A DNA stretch of 64,000 nt from Streptomyces sp. HUAS ZL42 (GTDB taxonomy: Bacteria; Actinomycetota; Actinomycetes; Streptomycetales; Streptomycetaceae), in the NCBI RefSeq assembly GCF_040782645.1, contig NZ_CP160403.1, positions 620,001 to 684,000 of the forward strand. The letters run 5' to 3'. The position numbers were made by a program, and so were the translations under genes. The notes beneath the pieces were generated by a model. The model ran no database searches, was not told the origin of the DNA, and saw only the letters and a list, made by a program, of their open reading frames with translations. Shown one piece after another: positions 7,872 to 17,239 of the stretch. The stretch's first letter is position 1. The number at the start of each line of letters is the position of its first letter.

Positions 7872-10800
7872 TCAGGGCTGTTCCGTCGCGGACACCGGGA
7901 TCCGGCCGGCGACGCCGCTGACGGACGGGTCGGCGAGGAAGTCCCGCAGGCTGATGGTGATTCCGAACTGCTCTTCCAGCCGGGCGACGAGCACGGCGGA
8001 GAGCAGCGAGTGGCCGCCCAAGTCGAAGAAGCTGTCATCGACCCCGACCCGCTCCACCCCCAGGACCTGGGCGAACAGCTCGCACAGCAGCTTCTCGACG
8101 GGTGACGGCTCCCGGCCGGCCCCGGCGGTGAAAACCGGCGCGGGCAGGGCTTTTCGATCCAGCTTCCCGTTCACCGTCAACGGCAGCGCGTCCAGGACCA
8201 TCACCGCGGAGGGCACCATGTGGCTGGGCAGGACCTGTCCGGCCGCGGCCCGCAGCCCCGCGGGATCCAGCACGTACCCGGCCGCCGACTGCACATAGCC
8301 CACCAGCCGCCGGTCCCCCGGCCGGTCCTCCCGGACCACGACGACGGCTTGGTCCACTCCGGGCTGCATGGCGAGCACGGCCTCGACCTCGCCCGGCTCG
8401 ACCCGGAAACCGCGGACCTTGACCTGCTCGTCGACCCGGCCCAGATACTCCAGCTCGCCGTGCTCCCTCCAGCGCACCAGGTCGCCGGTGCGGTACATCC
8501 GCTCCCCTGACCCGAACGGACACGCCACGAACCGCTGCGCGGTCAACCCGGGCTGGTTCAGGTATCCCCGAGCCAGGCATGGCCCGGCCAGATAAAGCTC
8601 CCCGGCCACGCCGGGCGGCACCGCTTCCAGCCGGGCATCCAGCACGTACGCTCGCACGTTCCAGATCGGCCCGCCGATCGGCGCGTCCCCTCCCGACAGC
8701 GGCGCGCTGATCGTCGTGCACACCGTCGTCTCGGTCGGGCCGTAGGCGTTGAACATCCGCCGGCCCGCCGACCACTCGACGGCCAGCTCGCTGGGGAGGG
8801 CCTCACCGCCCACGACCAGACACTCCAACCCGTGCAGGCCTTCGGGTGCCGCCCCGGCCAAAGCAGCCGGTGCCACCACCGCGTGGGTGGCCCGCAGCTC
8901 GCGCAGCGTCTCGACCAGCTCTTCCCCGGCGAGCGGCCCCGGCTCGGGAAGGACCAGCGCCGCACCGGCGGGCAGCGACGAGAGCAGCTCCAGCAGCGAC
9001 ATGTCAAAGCTCAGCGAAAGGAGCTGGGCCACCCGTGATTCCGGGGTGATCCCCAGAGTGCTGATCATGAACGCGGACAGGTTCGCCAGACCCAGATGGC
9101 TCACCACCACGCCTTTGGGACGCCCGGTGGACCCCGACGTGTAGATCACATAGGCCGGGTGCGCGGGCAGCAGCGGCGCCAGCCGGTCTTGATCGGTGAC
9201 AGCGCCGCCGTGCTGCCCCGCCACCGCCGCGGCCACCTCGGAGTCATCCAGGACGACCAGTCGGCTCTGGGTGACCAGACGCCCGCCGGCCTGCTGGCTC
9301 GTGACCACCGCGACCGGCGCGGCGTCGGTGAGCATGAACTCGATCCGGTCCGCCGGATAGCCCGGATCGATCGGCAGATATGCCGCGCCGGTCTTGGACA
9401 CCGCCAACACCGCCGCCACCAGTTCCAGTGATCGCGGCAACGCTACCGCCACCACGCGCTCCGGCCCGGCGCCCAATCCCACCAGATACCGCGCCAGGCG
9501 ACTCGACCACGCATCCAACTCCGCGTACGACCACGACACACCGCTGCTCACCAACGCGACTGCTTCCGGCATACGCGCCGCCTGCGCCGTGAACAGCTCC
9601 GGCAACATCGCCGTCGGCACATCCCGTGCCGTTGCGTTCCACCCCGAGACAACCAACTCGCGCTCAGCTGTCGTCAACAGCTGCACGCCGCTGACCCGCA
9701 GCACCGGGTCGGCCGCGACCTGGCCCAGCAGCCGCACCAACCGACCGGCCAGCGCCCGCACCGTGGCCTCGTCGAACAGGTCCGCCGCGTACTCCAGCAC
9801 GCCGCTGATCCCGTCCGGGGTACCGTCCGGCCGGTGCCGCGACCGGAACGTCAGCGACAGGTCGAACTTGGCTGAGCCCGCGTCCAGCGGCACGTCCTGG
9901 GCCTGCAGACCACGGACCTCCCACTGCCTGGCAGTGTCGTCATCGGAGGCCAGCATCACCTGGAACAGCGGGTGATGAGCGCTCGAACGGATCGGGTTCA
10001 GCACTTCCACCAGCCGTTCGAATGGGACGTCCTGGTGCGCGTAGGCTGCCAGGTCCTGGTCGCGGACCCGGCCGAGCAGCTCCGCGAAACTCGGGTCGCC
10101 GGACAGGTCCGTCCGCAGCACCAATGTGTTGACGAAAAATCCGACCAGCTGGTACAGCCTCTCGTCACCACCGCGGCCGGCCACCGGAACACCGATCGGG
10201 ATGTCGGTACCGGCCCCGGACCGGGACAGCAGAACCGCCAGTCCGGCCTGGAGCACCATGAACAACGTCACCTGATGGGCCCGCGCAAGTTCCACCAGCG
10301 CGAGGTGCAGCTCCGCGTCCAGATCCATCGTGATGTGGGCACCGCTATAGGAGGGGTGCGCCGGGCGGGGCCGGTCGAACGGCAGCTCCAGGTGCTCGGG
10401 CAGGTCAGCCAGTGCCGACTGCCAGTACGCCACCTGCCGAGCCAGTACGCTGTCACGCTCTTGGTCCCCACCAAGCAGTTCGCGTTGCCACAGCGTGTAA
10501 TCCGCATACTGCACCGGCAGGTCCGGCCACTGCGGCGCGTGGCCCGCCAACCGTGCCTGGTACGCCTGCCCCAGGTCCCGCAGCAGGACGCTGAGCGACC
10601 AGCCGTCGCTGGCGATGTGGTGCATCAGCAGCACCAACACGCACTCGTCGGGACCCAGCATGAACAGCCACGCCCGCACCGGCAGCTCGGCAGCCAGGTC
10701 GAACACATGCCGGGCCGCCTGGTCGGTCAGCGCGGCCAGTTCGGACTCGACGGCCTGCACCACCGTGACCTCGGGCACCGCCAGCGCAGCTGGCGTCACC

Positions 10801-12854
10801 TGCTGGTACGGCTGCCCGTCCACCACCGTGAACGTCGTCCGCAGCACCTCGTGCCGCCCGACCACGTCACGTAACGCCGCGGTCAGTGCGTCCGCGTCCA
10901 CCTGCCCCCGCAGCCGCCACGCGACCGGCACGTTGTAGGTCGCGCTCGGCCCCTCCGACTGCGCCAGGAACCACAGCCGCTGCTGCGAGAACGACAACGG
11001 CAGGCGCTCCGGCCGGTCCGCCCGCACCAGCGCCGGCCACGCTTCTCCGGTCTCGTCCAGCGACCGCGCCAGCGACTCGACCGTCGGGTGGTCGAACACC
11101 GTCCGGATCTCCAGCTCCACGCCGAGCACCGACCGCACCCGGCTGATCAGCCGGGCCACCAGCAGCGAGTGCCCTCCCAGATCGAAGAAGCTGTCATCGA
11201 CCCCGACCCGCTCCACCCCCAGGACCTGAGCGAACAGCTCGCACAAGATCCCTTCGGCGGGGGTGGACGGCTCCCGGCCGGCCCGGCCGGCGAAAACCGG
11301 CGCGGGCAGGGCTTTTCGATCCAGCTTCCCGTTCGCCGACAACGGCAGCGCGTCCAGGACCACCACCGCGACAGGCACCATATGGACGGGCAACACCTGA
11401 GCCGCGGCGGCCCGTATCGCGACCGGGTCCACCTGGCTCCCCGCCGCGGGCACGACATAGCCCACCAGCCGCCGGTCCCCCGGCCGGTCCTCGCGGGCCA
11501 CCACCACGGCCCGGCCCACCCCGGGCTGCGCGGCCAGCACCGCCTCGATCTCGCCCGGCTCGATCCGAAACCCGTGGACCTGGACCTGCTCGTCGACCCG
11601 GCCCAGATACTCCAGCTCGCCGTCTTCCCGCCAAGACACCAGGTCGCCGGTCCGGTACATCCGCTCCCCGGACCCGAACGGACACGCCACGAACCGCTGA
11701 GCGGTCAACCCGGGCTGGTTCAGGTATCCCCGAGCCAGGCATGGCCCGGCCAGATAAAGTTCCCCCGCCACCCCGGGAGGCACCGGTTCCAGCCGACCAT
11801 CCAGCACGTACGCCCGCGCATTCCAGATCGGCCCGCCGATCGGCGGCGCATCTCCTCCCGACAGCGGCCCACTCATCGTCGTGCACACCGTCGCCTCGGT
11901 CGGGCCGTAAGCGTTGAACATCCGCCGGTCCGCCGACCACTCGGCGGCGACTTCGCCCGGGCAGGCCTCACCGCCGACCATCAGGCATTCCAACTCGGAC
12001 AGCTGCTCCGGAGTCGCGCCGGACAGGGAAGCCGGCCCGACCAGGGCATGGGTGGCGCGCAGCCCGCGCAGCGCGTCGGCCAGCACCTCCCCGGCCAGTT
12101 GCCGCTGTTCCGGCAGGACCAGCGCCGCACCGGCGGGCAGCGACATGACCAGCTCCATTACGGCCGCGTCGAAACTCAGCGAGGCCACCTGCCCGACCCG
12201 CGATTCGGGCCCGATCCCCAAGGTGTCGATCAGGAACGCGGACAGGCTCGCCAGACCCAGATGGCTGACCACCACGCCCTTGGGGCGCCCCGTGGACCCC
12301 GACGTGTAGATCACGTAGGCCGGGTGCGCAGGCAGCAGGGGCGCCAGCCGGTCCGCGTCGCCGACGCTGCTGTCCGGCAGTCCGGCCACCGCCGTGACCA
12401 CCTGCGGGTCGTCCACATGGATCACGGTCACGCCCGCCACGTCCGGCAGGCGCGCGGAGGTGGCCCGGTCAGTGATCAGCAGGCCCGGCGCGGCGTCGGT
12501 GAGCATGAACTCGATCCGGTCCGCCGGATAGCCCGGATCGATCGGCAGATACGCCGCGCCGGCCTTGGACACCGCCAACACCGCCGCCACCAGTTCCAAC
12601 GACCGGGGCAACACCACCGCCACCAGCCGCTCCGGCCCGGCACCCGACTCCACCAGATACCGCGCCTGCCGACTCGATCGCGCGTCCAACTCCGCGTACG
12701 TCCACGACACACCGGCGCACACCAACGCCACCGCGTCCGGCGTCCGCGCCGCTTGCGCCGTGAACAGCTCCGGCAACACCGTCACGGGCACATCCCGCGC
12801 CGTGTCATTCCACCCCGAAACAACCAACTCCGGCTGGAGGCCCATCTCCGTCAT
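7872..12854 (-). CDS. Bimodular nonribosomal peptide synthetase, A-T-C-A-T
   Basis: This 1660-residue protein has adenylation domain A1 (about 10-510), carrier T1 (Ser563 in DLGGHSLL), an LCL-like condensation domain (about 610-1040, HHIASDGW), A2 (about 1045-1560) and carrier T2 (Ser1616). Both A domains have intact [16 protein letters not shown] and NGKLDRK motifs. Hand alignment to GrsA suggests pocket residues D-A-M-L-M-G-A-V-C for A1 and D-M-L-V-V-G-A-V-C for A2. These look hydrophobic and match no code I know with confidence. There is no starting C, epimerase or thioesterase, so A1 loads the first residue and release must occur elsewhere. Its ATG overlaps the MbtH stop (ATGA). Large A/T segments of the two modules are nearly identical at DNA level. 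Confidence 0.95.
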   Translation of the reverse strand: MTEMGLQPELVVSGWNDTARDVPVTVLPELFTAQAARTPDAVALVCAGVSWTYAELDARSSRQARYLVESGAGPERLVAVVLPRSLELVAAVLAVSKAGAAYLPIDPGYPADRIEFMLTDAAPGLLITDRATSARLPDVAGVTVIHVDDPQVVTAVAGLPDSSVGDADRLAPLLPAHPAYVIYTSGSTGRPKGVVVSHLGLASLSAFLIDTLGIGPESRVGQVASLSFDAAVMELVMSLPAGAALVLPEQRQLAGEVLADALRGLRATHALVGPASLSGATPEQLSELECLMVGGEACPGEVAAEWSADRRMFNAYGPTEATVCTTMSGPLSGGDAPPIGGPIWNARAYVLDGRLEPVPPGVAGELYLAGPCLARGYLNQPGLTAQRFVACPFGSGERMYRTGDLVSWREDGELEYLGRVDEQVQVHGFRIEPGEIEAVLAAQPGVGRAVVVAREDRPGDRRLVGYVVPAAGSQVDPVAIRAAAAQVLPVHMVPVAVVVLDALPLSANGKLDRKALPAPVFAGRAGREPSTPAEGILCELFAQVLGVERVGVDDSFFDLGGHSLLVARLISRVRSVLGVELEIRTVFDHPTVESLARSLDETGEAWPALVRADRPERLPLSFSQQRLWFLAQSEGPSATYNVPVAWRLRGQVDADALTAALRDVVGRHEVLRTTFTVVDGQPYQQVTPAALAVPEVTVVQAVESELAALTDQAARHVFDLAAELPVRAWLFMLGPDECVLVLLMHHIASDGWSLSVLLRDLGQAYQARLAGHAPQWPDLPVQYADYTLWQRELLGGDQERDSVLARQVAYWQSALADLPEHLELPFDRPRPAHPSYSGAHITMDLDAELHLALVELARAHQVTLFMVLQAGLAVLLSRSGAGTDIPIGVPVAGRGGDERLYQLVGFFVNTLVLRTDLSGDPSFAELLGRVRDQDLAAYAHQDVPFERLVEVLNPIRSSAHHPLFQVMLASDDDTARQWEVRGLQAQDVPLDAGSAKFDLSLTFRSRHRPDGTPDGISGVLEYAADLFDEATVRALAGRLVRLLGQVAADPVLRVSGVQLLTTAERELVVSGWNATARDVPTAMLPELFTAQAARMPEAVALVSSGVSWSYAELDAWSSRLARYLVGLGAGPERVVAVALPRSLELVAAVLAVSKTGAAYLPIDPGYPADRIEFMLTDAAPVAVVTSQQAGGRLVTQSRLVVLDDSEVAAAVAGQHGGAVTDQDRLAPLLPAHPAYVIYTSGSTGRPKGVVVSHLGLANLSAFMISTLGITPESRVAQLLSLSFDMSLLELLSSLPAGAALVLPEPGPLAGEELVETLRELRATHAVVAPAALAGAAPEGLHGLECLVVGGEALPSELAVEWSAGRRMFNAYGPTETTVCTTISAPLSGGDAPIGGPIWNVRAYVLDARLEAVPPGVAGELYLAGPCLARGYLNQPGLTAQRFVACPFGSGERMYRTGDLVRWREHGELEYLGRVDEQVKVRGFRVEPGEVEAVLAMQPGVDQAVVVVREDRPGDRRLVGYVQSAAGYVLDPAGLRAAAGQVLPSHMVPSAVMVLDALPLTVNGKLDRKALPAPVFTAGAGREPSPVEKLLCELFAQVLGVERVGVDDSFFDLGGHSLLSAVLVARLEEQFGITISLRDFLADPSVSGVAGRIPVSATEQP

Positions 12855-13060
12855 GACCGTTCGGCTTGGACAAGGCTGTTGGGGCGCATGTCAGTCCACT
12901 GCGCTTCGACATACTCGAGGCAATTCGAGCGCGAATCCACGTCGTGCGCAGTGACCCAGCCGGCCGGAACGGCGATGCCGGCGGGCCACAGGCTGTACTG
13001 CCCTTCGGAATTCACCAGGACCAGGTACAGGGCGTCAGGGTCCTCAAATGGATTAGACAC
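12851..13060 (-). CDS. MbtH-like protein
   Basis: This 69-residue protein starts at GTG 13060, with GAGG 5 bases upstream; longer frames would add unrelated sequence. It shows the full MbtH signature: [15 protein letters not shown], then [29 protein letters not shown]. MbtH proteins bind A domains and are often needed for their solubility and activity. Overlap of its stop with the NRPS start indicates translational coupling. It is probably the partner of the A domains of the bimodular NRPS, and perhaps of the separate A-T protein. Confidence 0.95.
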   Translation of the reverse strand: MSNPFEDPDALYLVLVNSEGQYSLWPAGIAVPAGWVTAHDVDSRSNCLEYVEAQWTDMRPNSLVQAERS

Positions 13061-13094
13061 GGAAACCTCATTCCCATTGACTATCAGATTCCTG

Positions 13095-14098
13095 GTGTGC
13101 CGAGTCGCAAGTGGTGGTGGAGTTGTCCGATCGTGAACGCGGGGTGCTGGGGGGCTGGTTGCGCAAGCGGACGGCCGGTCGGGCGCTGGTGTAACGGTCG
13201 AGGTTCGTGCTGGCGTGTGCGAGGCCGGCCGAATGTGGGTGGACAAGCCGCGGTCGGGTGCCCCGCGGAAGATCACGGACGAGCAGGTCGAGTCCCTGGT
13301 CGCCCATACCCTCGGCCAGAAGCCACCGTGCGGTGATGCGCACTGGTCGACTCGGTCCATGACCGATGCGACGGGCATGTCGCAGTCCGCTGTCTTTAGG
13401 AACTGGCGGGCCTTCGGGCTCAAGCCGCACATCGTGCAGATCTGGAAACCGTCCACCGATCCCGAGTTCGTCACCAAGGTCCGCGACGTGGTGGGGATCT
13501 ACTCGTCCCCCCCGGCGGATGCGCTGGTGCCGGCGGTGGACGAGAAATCGCCGCTCCAGGCCCTGGATCGCACTCAGCCCGTGCTGCCGCTGGCACCGGC
13601 CACGCCGGCGCGGATGACGCACGACTCCGTCCGGCGCGGCACCACCAACCTGTTCGCCGCCCTGGACATCGTCTCCGGCTCGGTCATAGCCCAGCGCTAC
13701 CGGCGCCACCGGCACCAGGAGTTCCTGCGCTTTTTGAAGACCATCGACGCGGCCGTCCCCAGGGAGCGCGACCAGCGCCTGGTCCTGGACAACTACGCCA
13801 CCCACAAGACCGAAGCGGTCAAGAAGTGGCTGCTGTGCCACCCGCGCTTCCACCTGCACTTCACCCCGACCTCCGCGTCCTGGTTGAACCTCGTCGAGCG
13901 CTGGTTCGCCAAGCTGACCTGCCGCAAACTCCGCCGCTCCACCCACCGCAGCGTCGTCGAGCTGGACGCGACATCCGTGGCTGGATCAACGAGTGGAACA
14001 AGGACCCCAAGCCGTTCACCCGGACCAAGACCGCCGCCGACGACATCCGCGAAACCGTCGCCGCATACTGCACACGAAACAACGATTCAGGACACTAG
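13095..14098 (+). pseudogene. IS630-family transposase remnant
   Basis: The plus strand encodes pieces of an IS630 transposase: SDRERGVLGGWLRKR near 13120, then PRSGAPRKITDEQVESLV, the DDE region with FAALDIVSG, RLVLDNYATHKT and HFTPTSASWLNLVERWF. The N-terminal helix-turn-helix part has an internal deletion. Near 13960 the frame shifts and the end (RGWINEWNKDPKPF...NNDSGH) continues in another frame. The element separates mbtH from the hydroxymandelate synthase gene, and its stop codon overlaps that gene's stop on the other strand. Confidence 0.9.
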
Positions 14099-15153
14099 AG
14101 CGACGTTTCTTGCTGCGCCTTGACGCTGTCATAAAGGTGCCTGATGTTCGAGCTGCCGAACGAGGTCGCACCGACCCGCTCGATGATCTCCAGGAAGATG
14201 GTGTTCCTCGGGTGTACGGACTTGGCGAAGATCTGGTACAGCTGGCCGTCGTGGTCCTCGTCCACCAGGACGTTCAGATCACGCAGCTCATCGACGGGAT
14301 GCCTAAGCTGCTTGACCCGGTCGGCGAGCGCGGAGTAATACGCAGCCGGGGTGGTCAGCAACTCGATGCCGCGATTGGCGAGCCGCCGCACGGTGGTGAG
14401 GATGTCCGCGGTGCTGAAGGCCAGGTGCTGCACGCCTGGACCGTCGTGTTCTTTGAGGAACCTGTCGATCTGGCCTATTGCCATACGCGTGTCCGCCTCG
14501 ATGAGAGTGAACGTGACAGCACGCGACTTGCTCTGGACCACCTTGATGATCATCCCCTGGTCACCGGTGACGATCCGCTCGGTGAGGGTGAGGTCGAAAT
14601 CCAGCGTCCGCCGGTAGTACTCGACGGTCTCGTCGAGCCGGCCCGGTTCGACGCAGACCGCGAAGTGGTCCACCTTGAGCAGCCCGCTCCCCGGGACGGA
14701 GCCGTGGCCCGGCACCGCGACGAGGCCGCGCACGTCGGCTACTGTCGATCCGTCCGGTCGCTGGATGAACGTGTGCGTCACGTCGCCGAAGCCGGCGACC
14801 GCCGCGGTGGTCACCGCTCCCTGGGTGACCGGCGCCGTGACCGGCCGCACGCCGCGCCGCACGGCCTCGGCGAACGCCCCGGCGGCGTCCGGCACCCGGA
14901 TGCCGATGTCACCGACACCGTCCCCGTGCTGCTCTGCGTAGTCGCGAGCGGGGTGGTCCTCGCTCGACTCGGTGAGCAGCAGATCGATGCCGCCTTGCCC
15001 GACGTTGACCGACCGTGTCGCTCCGCCTGCCGGGCCCGACTTCGCGCGCACGGCGAAACCGTAACCTTCAACAAGCCAGGCGAGACTTCGTTCGATATCT
15101 TCCACATAGAACTCGACATAGTCGATCTCCATATGCTGAAGAGCGTTCTTCAC
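14095..15153 (-). CDS. hmaS: 4-Hydroxymandelate synthase
   Basis: The protein (352 residues from GTG 15153, which has GGAGG 7 bases upstream; a GTG at 15168 would swallow that site) is a two-domain vicinal oxygen chelate dioxygenase. It matches what I recall of glycopeptide HmaS closely, for example MEIDYVEFYVED, GDGVGDIGIRVPD, GPGVQHLAFST and the end segment FGSSNIRHLYD. The iron ligands are expected to be the His in LKVDHFAV, the His in GVQHLAF and the Glu in IFLEIIERVG. It converts 4-hydroxyphenylpyruvate to 4-hydroxymandelate, the first step to HPG. The related HPPD makes homogentisate instead, but context with HpgT favours HmaS. Confidence 0.92.
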   Translation of the reverse strand: MKNALQHMEIDYVEFYVEDIERSLAWLVEGYGFAVRAKSGPAGGATRSVNVGQGGIDLLLTESSEDHPARDYAEQHGDGVGDIGIRVPDAAGAFAEAVRRGVRPVTAPVTQGAVTTAAVAGFGDVTHTFIQRPDGSTVADVRGLVAVPGHGSVPGSGLLKVDHFAVCVEPGRLDETVEYYRRTLDFDLTLTERIVTGDQGMIIKVVQSKSRAVTFTLIEADTRMAIGQIDRFLKEHDGPGVQHLAFSTADILTTVRRLANRGIELLTTPAAYYSALADRVKQLRHPVDELRDLNVLVDEDHDGQLYQIFAKSVHPRNTIFLEIIERVGATSFGSSNIRHLYDSVKAQQETSL

Positions 15154-15282
15154 GGTCTCTACCTCCACCTGCGAGCATTTGGCACCCGGGCATCCCGCTC
15201 CAGCGAGCTACTTCAAGAATCACAGTGCCGGACCGACGCTGTCGTCTTTCATGTTGCCTGCGTCAATAAAAATGACAGCGGG

Positions 15283-16572
15283 TCATGCATTCTCTGCGAC
15301 AAGCCGGGAAAGCCGTTGCACGCCCTCCGCGATCTGTTCCGGCATCAGGTAGCTACAGGACAGCCGGACCGAGTGGTCGCCGCCGTCGACGTAGAAGAAC
15401 CTCATCGGCGTCCACAGAACGCCGTACTGCTCCGCGGAGAGTTCGAGAAGTATCTCGTCGGCCCGGAGCGGCAGGTCGACGACCGCGAAGAATCCGCCTC
15501 TCGGCACGTTCCACCGCACCGCGCCTTCGCCGCGCTCGGATTGCGGGAAGTGCTTCTCCAGCGCGGCGAGCATGGTGCGCAGGTTGCTCCGGTAGAACGC
15601 GATCTTGTCCCGGTTGGCGGCGCGCAGGCCGCAGCCTGACTCGACCAGGACGCCGCCGATGACGGCCTGCGAGATCGCGGAGGTGTTCACGGTCAGCATG
15701 CTCTTGACCGCCGACATCTCGTCGGCGAGCAGGGTGCGCCGGCCGTTCTCGCCGACCACGGTCTGGTCGGCGACGAGGAAGCCCACGCGGGCGCCGGGGA
15801 AGCAGGACTTCGAGAACGATCCCAGATAGATCACGCGTCCGTCGGTGTCCAACGACTTCAGGGTCGGACGCGGCTCGTCATCGAGTCCGAACAGGCCGTA
15901 CGGGTCGTCTTCGAGCAGCAGCAGGTCCTGCTCGCCGGCGATGTCGAGCAGCTGGCGGCGGGTCGCCACGGGCAGCGAGACGCCCGAGGGGTTGGAGAAG
16001 TTCGGCACGAGGTAGAGCGCGCGGGGGCGTTTGCCGGCGGCGCGGACCGCACGCACTACCTCGGCCACGGTCTCCGGCGCGAGCCCGGCTGGAGACTCCG
16101 GCACGGGCACCACCTCGACGCCGAGGATCCGAGCCGCACCGTTCAGCCCGACGTAACAGGGCTCGACTGCGAGGACAACGTCCTCGGGGCTCGTACACAG
16201 CGCCCGCAGCGCGATGACCATGGCCTCCTGGCAGCCCGCTGTGACTATCACCGATTCCGGCGCCACCACGATGCCCTCGTCGATCTCGAGCATCCTGGCG
16301 ATCAGGGTGTGGAGTTGGCCGTTGGTTCGCCCGTACTGGAACAGCAGACCGCGCACCTGCGCCTCGGAGAGTCCGTCGGCGCGGAGATGGTTCAGATAGG
16401 CCTCAAGGTAACGCTGCACGTCTTCGGTCGAATAGAACCCGTCGTAGGGACGGCCCGCAGCCAGCGAGATCGCGTTCGGGAACCGGCTCGCGACCTCGTT
16501 GAGGAAGTTCATCGAGGTCGCGGCCGGGTCGGACACCGAGACGTGCAGGTCGGCACGGGACAGCTCAACCAT
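15283..16572 (-). CDS. hpgT: 4-Hydroxyphenylglycine aminotransferase
   Basis: This 429-residue PLP fold type I aminotransferase has VPNFSNPSGVSLPV, DDPYGLFG and the PLP lysine Lys255 in GSFSKSCFPGARVGF. The overall pattern, starting SVSDPAATSMNFLNEV, matches HpgT of glycopeptide clusters, which transfers an amino group from tyrosine to 4-hydroxyphenylglyoxylate. That gives HPG and regenerates 4-hydroxyphenylpyruvate. Its start overlaps the end of the racemase gene by 8 bases, and hmaS follows after 129 bases, so the four genes form one pathway group. The amino donor is assumed, not shown. Confidence 0.9.
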   Translation of the reverse strand: MVELSRADLHVSVSDPAATSMNFLNEVASRFPNAISLAAGRPYDGFYSTEDVQRYLEAYLNHLRADGLSEAQVRGLLFQYGRTNGQLHTLIARMLEIDEGIVVAPESVIVTAGCQEAMVIALRALCTSPEDVVLAVEPCYVGLNGAARILGVEVVPVPESPAGLAPETVAEVVRAVRAAGKRPRALYLVPNFSNPSGVSLPVATRRQLLDIAGEQDLLLLEDDPYGLFGLDDEPRPTLKSLDTDGRVIYLGSFSKSCFPGARVGFLVADQTVVGENGRRTLLADEMSAVKSMLTVNTSAISQAVIGGVLVESGCGLRAANRDKIAFYRSNLRTMLAALEKHFPQSERGEGAVRWNVPRGGFFAVVDLPLRADEILLELSAEQYGVLWTPMRFFYVDGGDHSVRLSCSYLMPEQIAEGVQRLSRLVAENA

Positions 16573-17239
16573 GGTTCGCCGATCCGGTCACGGCCAGCGT
16601 CGTCAGCTCCACCAGCCGGGTGCCGACGTCGATGACGGGCCGGTCGCAAACGGCAGTGATCAGCGGCAGGAGCGCGGTGAAGTGCGTGCAGGCCAGAATG
16701 ACGGCGTCGAGGTCGAGGTGCTGAGCCAGGCGCAGGGTGGTCGGCAGGTGCGAGGCGGTGAAGGCCGCCTCCACGTCACCGGCCTCGATCCCGCGCACCA
16801 GCGCGGAATCCGAAACGCCGAGCATCCTGTGCTGGGGGGCGATCCGCAGGGCGGTCCGCTCAAAGCCGAGGAGGGCCTGGGCGTTTCCGGTGACCACCAA
16901 TGACGACCCCAGCTTCGGCAGCAGTTCGCCGTAGACGGTGACCGGTGAGACGACCGGCAACACCGCACCGTCATGGTTCACCACCGCGGACATGGAGTTG
17001 CAGAACAGCATCGCCAGTTCGGTCCCGCCCGCCCGCAACTCGGCGAGGCGCTGATGGAACGAGGCCGCCAAAGTGCCGGGGTCGTGGTACTGCAACCAGT
17101 CCTGCTCGTCGGGCGACGCCGCCATGGGGTACGGCTGCGCGGCCAGCCCCTCGGCGCGCAGCAGTTCGGCGCCGAGCCCCGTGTCGTACGGGGTGCCGGC
17201 GATGACCGCCACCGCGGGCCCTGTGCCGCCCATCATCAT
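16565..17239 (-). CDS. Asp/Glu/hydantoin racemase family protein
   Basis: This 224-residue protein has the two-cysteine arrangement of cofactor-independent racemases: FCNSMSAV in the first half and ILACTHFTAL in the second. Arylmalonate decarboxylases of the same fold have only one catalytic cysteine. The gene overlaps both neighbours (ATGA with the oxidase, 8 bases with hpgT), so it belongs to the HPG operon. A racemase of HPG or another free amino acid would supply D-residues to an NRPS that has no epimerase domain. That role is inferred; a phenylglycine has an acidic alpha proton, which makes it chemically reasonable. Confidence 0.8.
   Translation of the reverse strand: MMMGGTGPAVAVIAGTPYDTGLGAELLRAEGLAAQPYPMAASPDEQDWLQYHDPGTLAASFHQRLAELRAGGTELAMLFCNSMSAVVNHDGAVLPVVSPVTVYGELLPKLGSSLVVTGNAQALLGFERTALRIAPQHRMLGVSDSALVRGIEAGDVEAAFTASHLPTTLRLAQHLDLDAVILACTHFTALLPLITAVCDRPVIDVGTRLVELTTLAVTGSANHG

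Noticed and set aside
11088..13136. A 682-codon plus-strand frame
   Set aside because: It is antisense to the NRPS and reflects the high GC third positions; translation is Arg/His/Gln-rich without motifs.
14095..15153. Homogentisate-forming HPPD
   Set aside because: Same fold, but operon with HpgT and the HmaS-like N-terminal segment favour hydroxymandelate synthase.
13993..15639. A 548-codon plus-strand frame over hmaS
   Set aside because: Shadow frame of hmaS and hpgT on the opposite strand; only its first few codons coincide with the IS630 tail.
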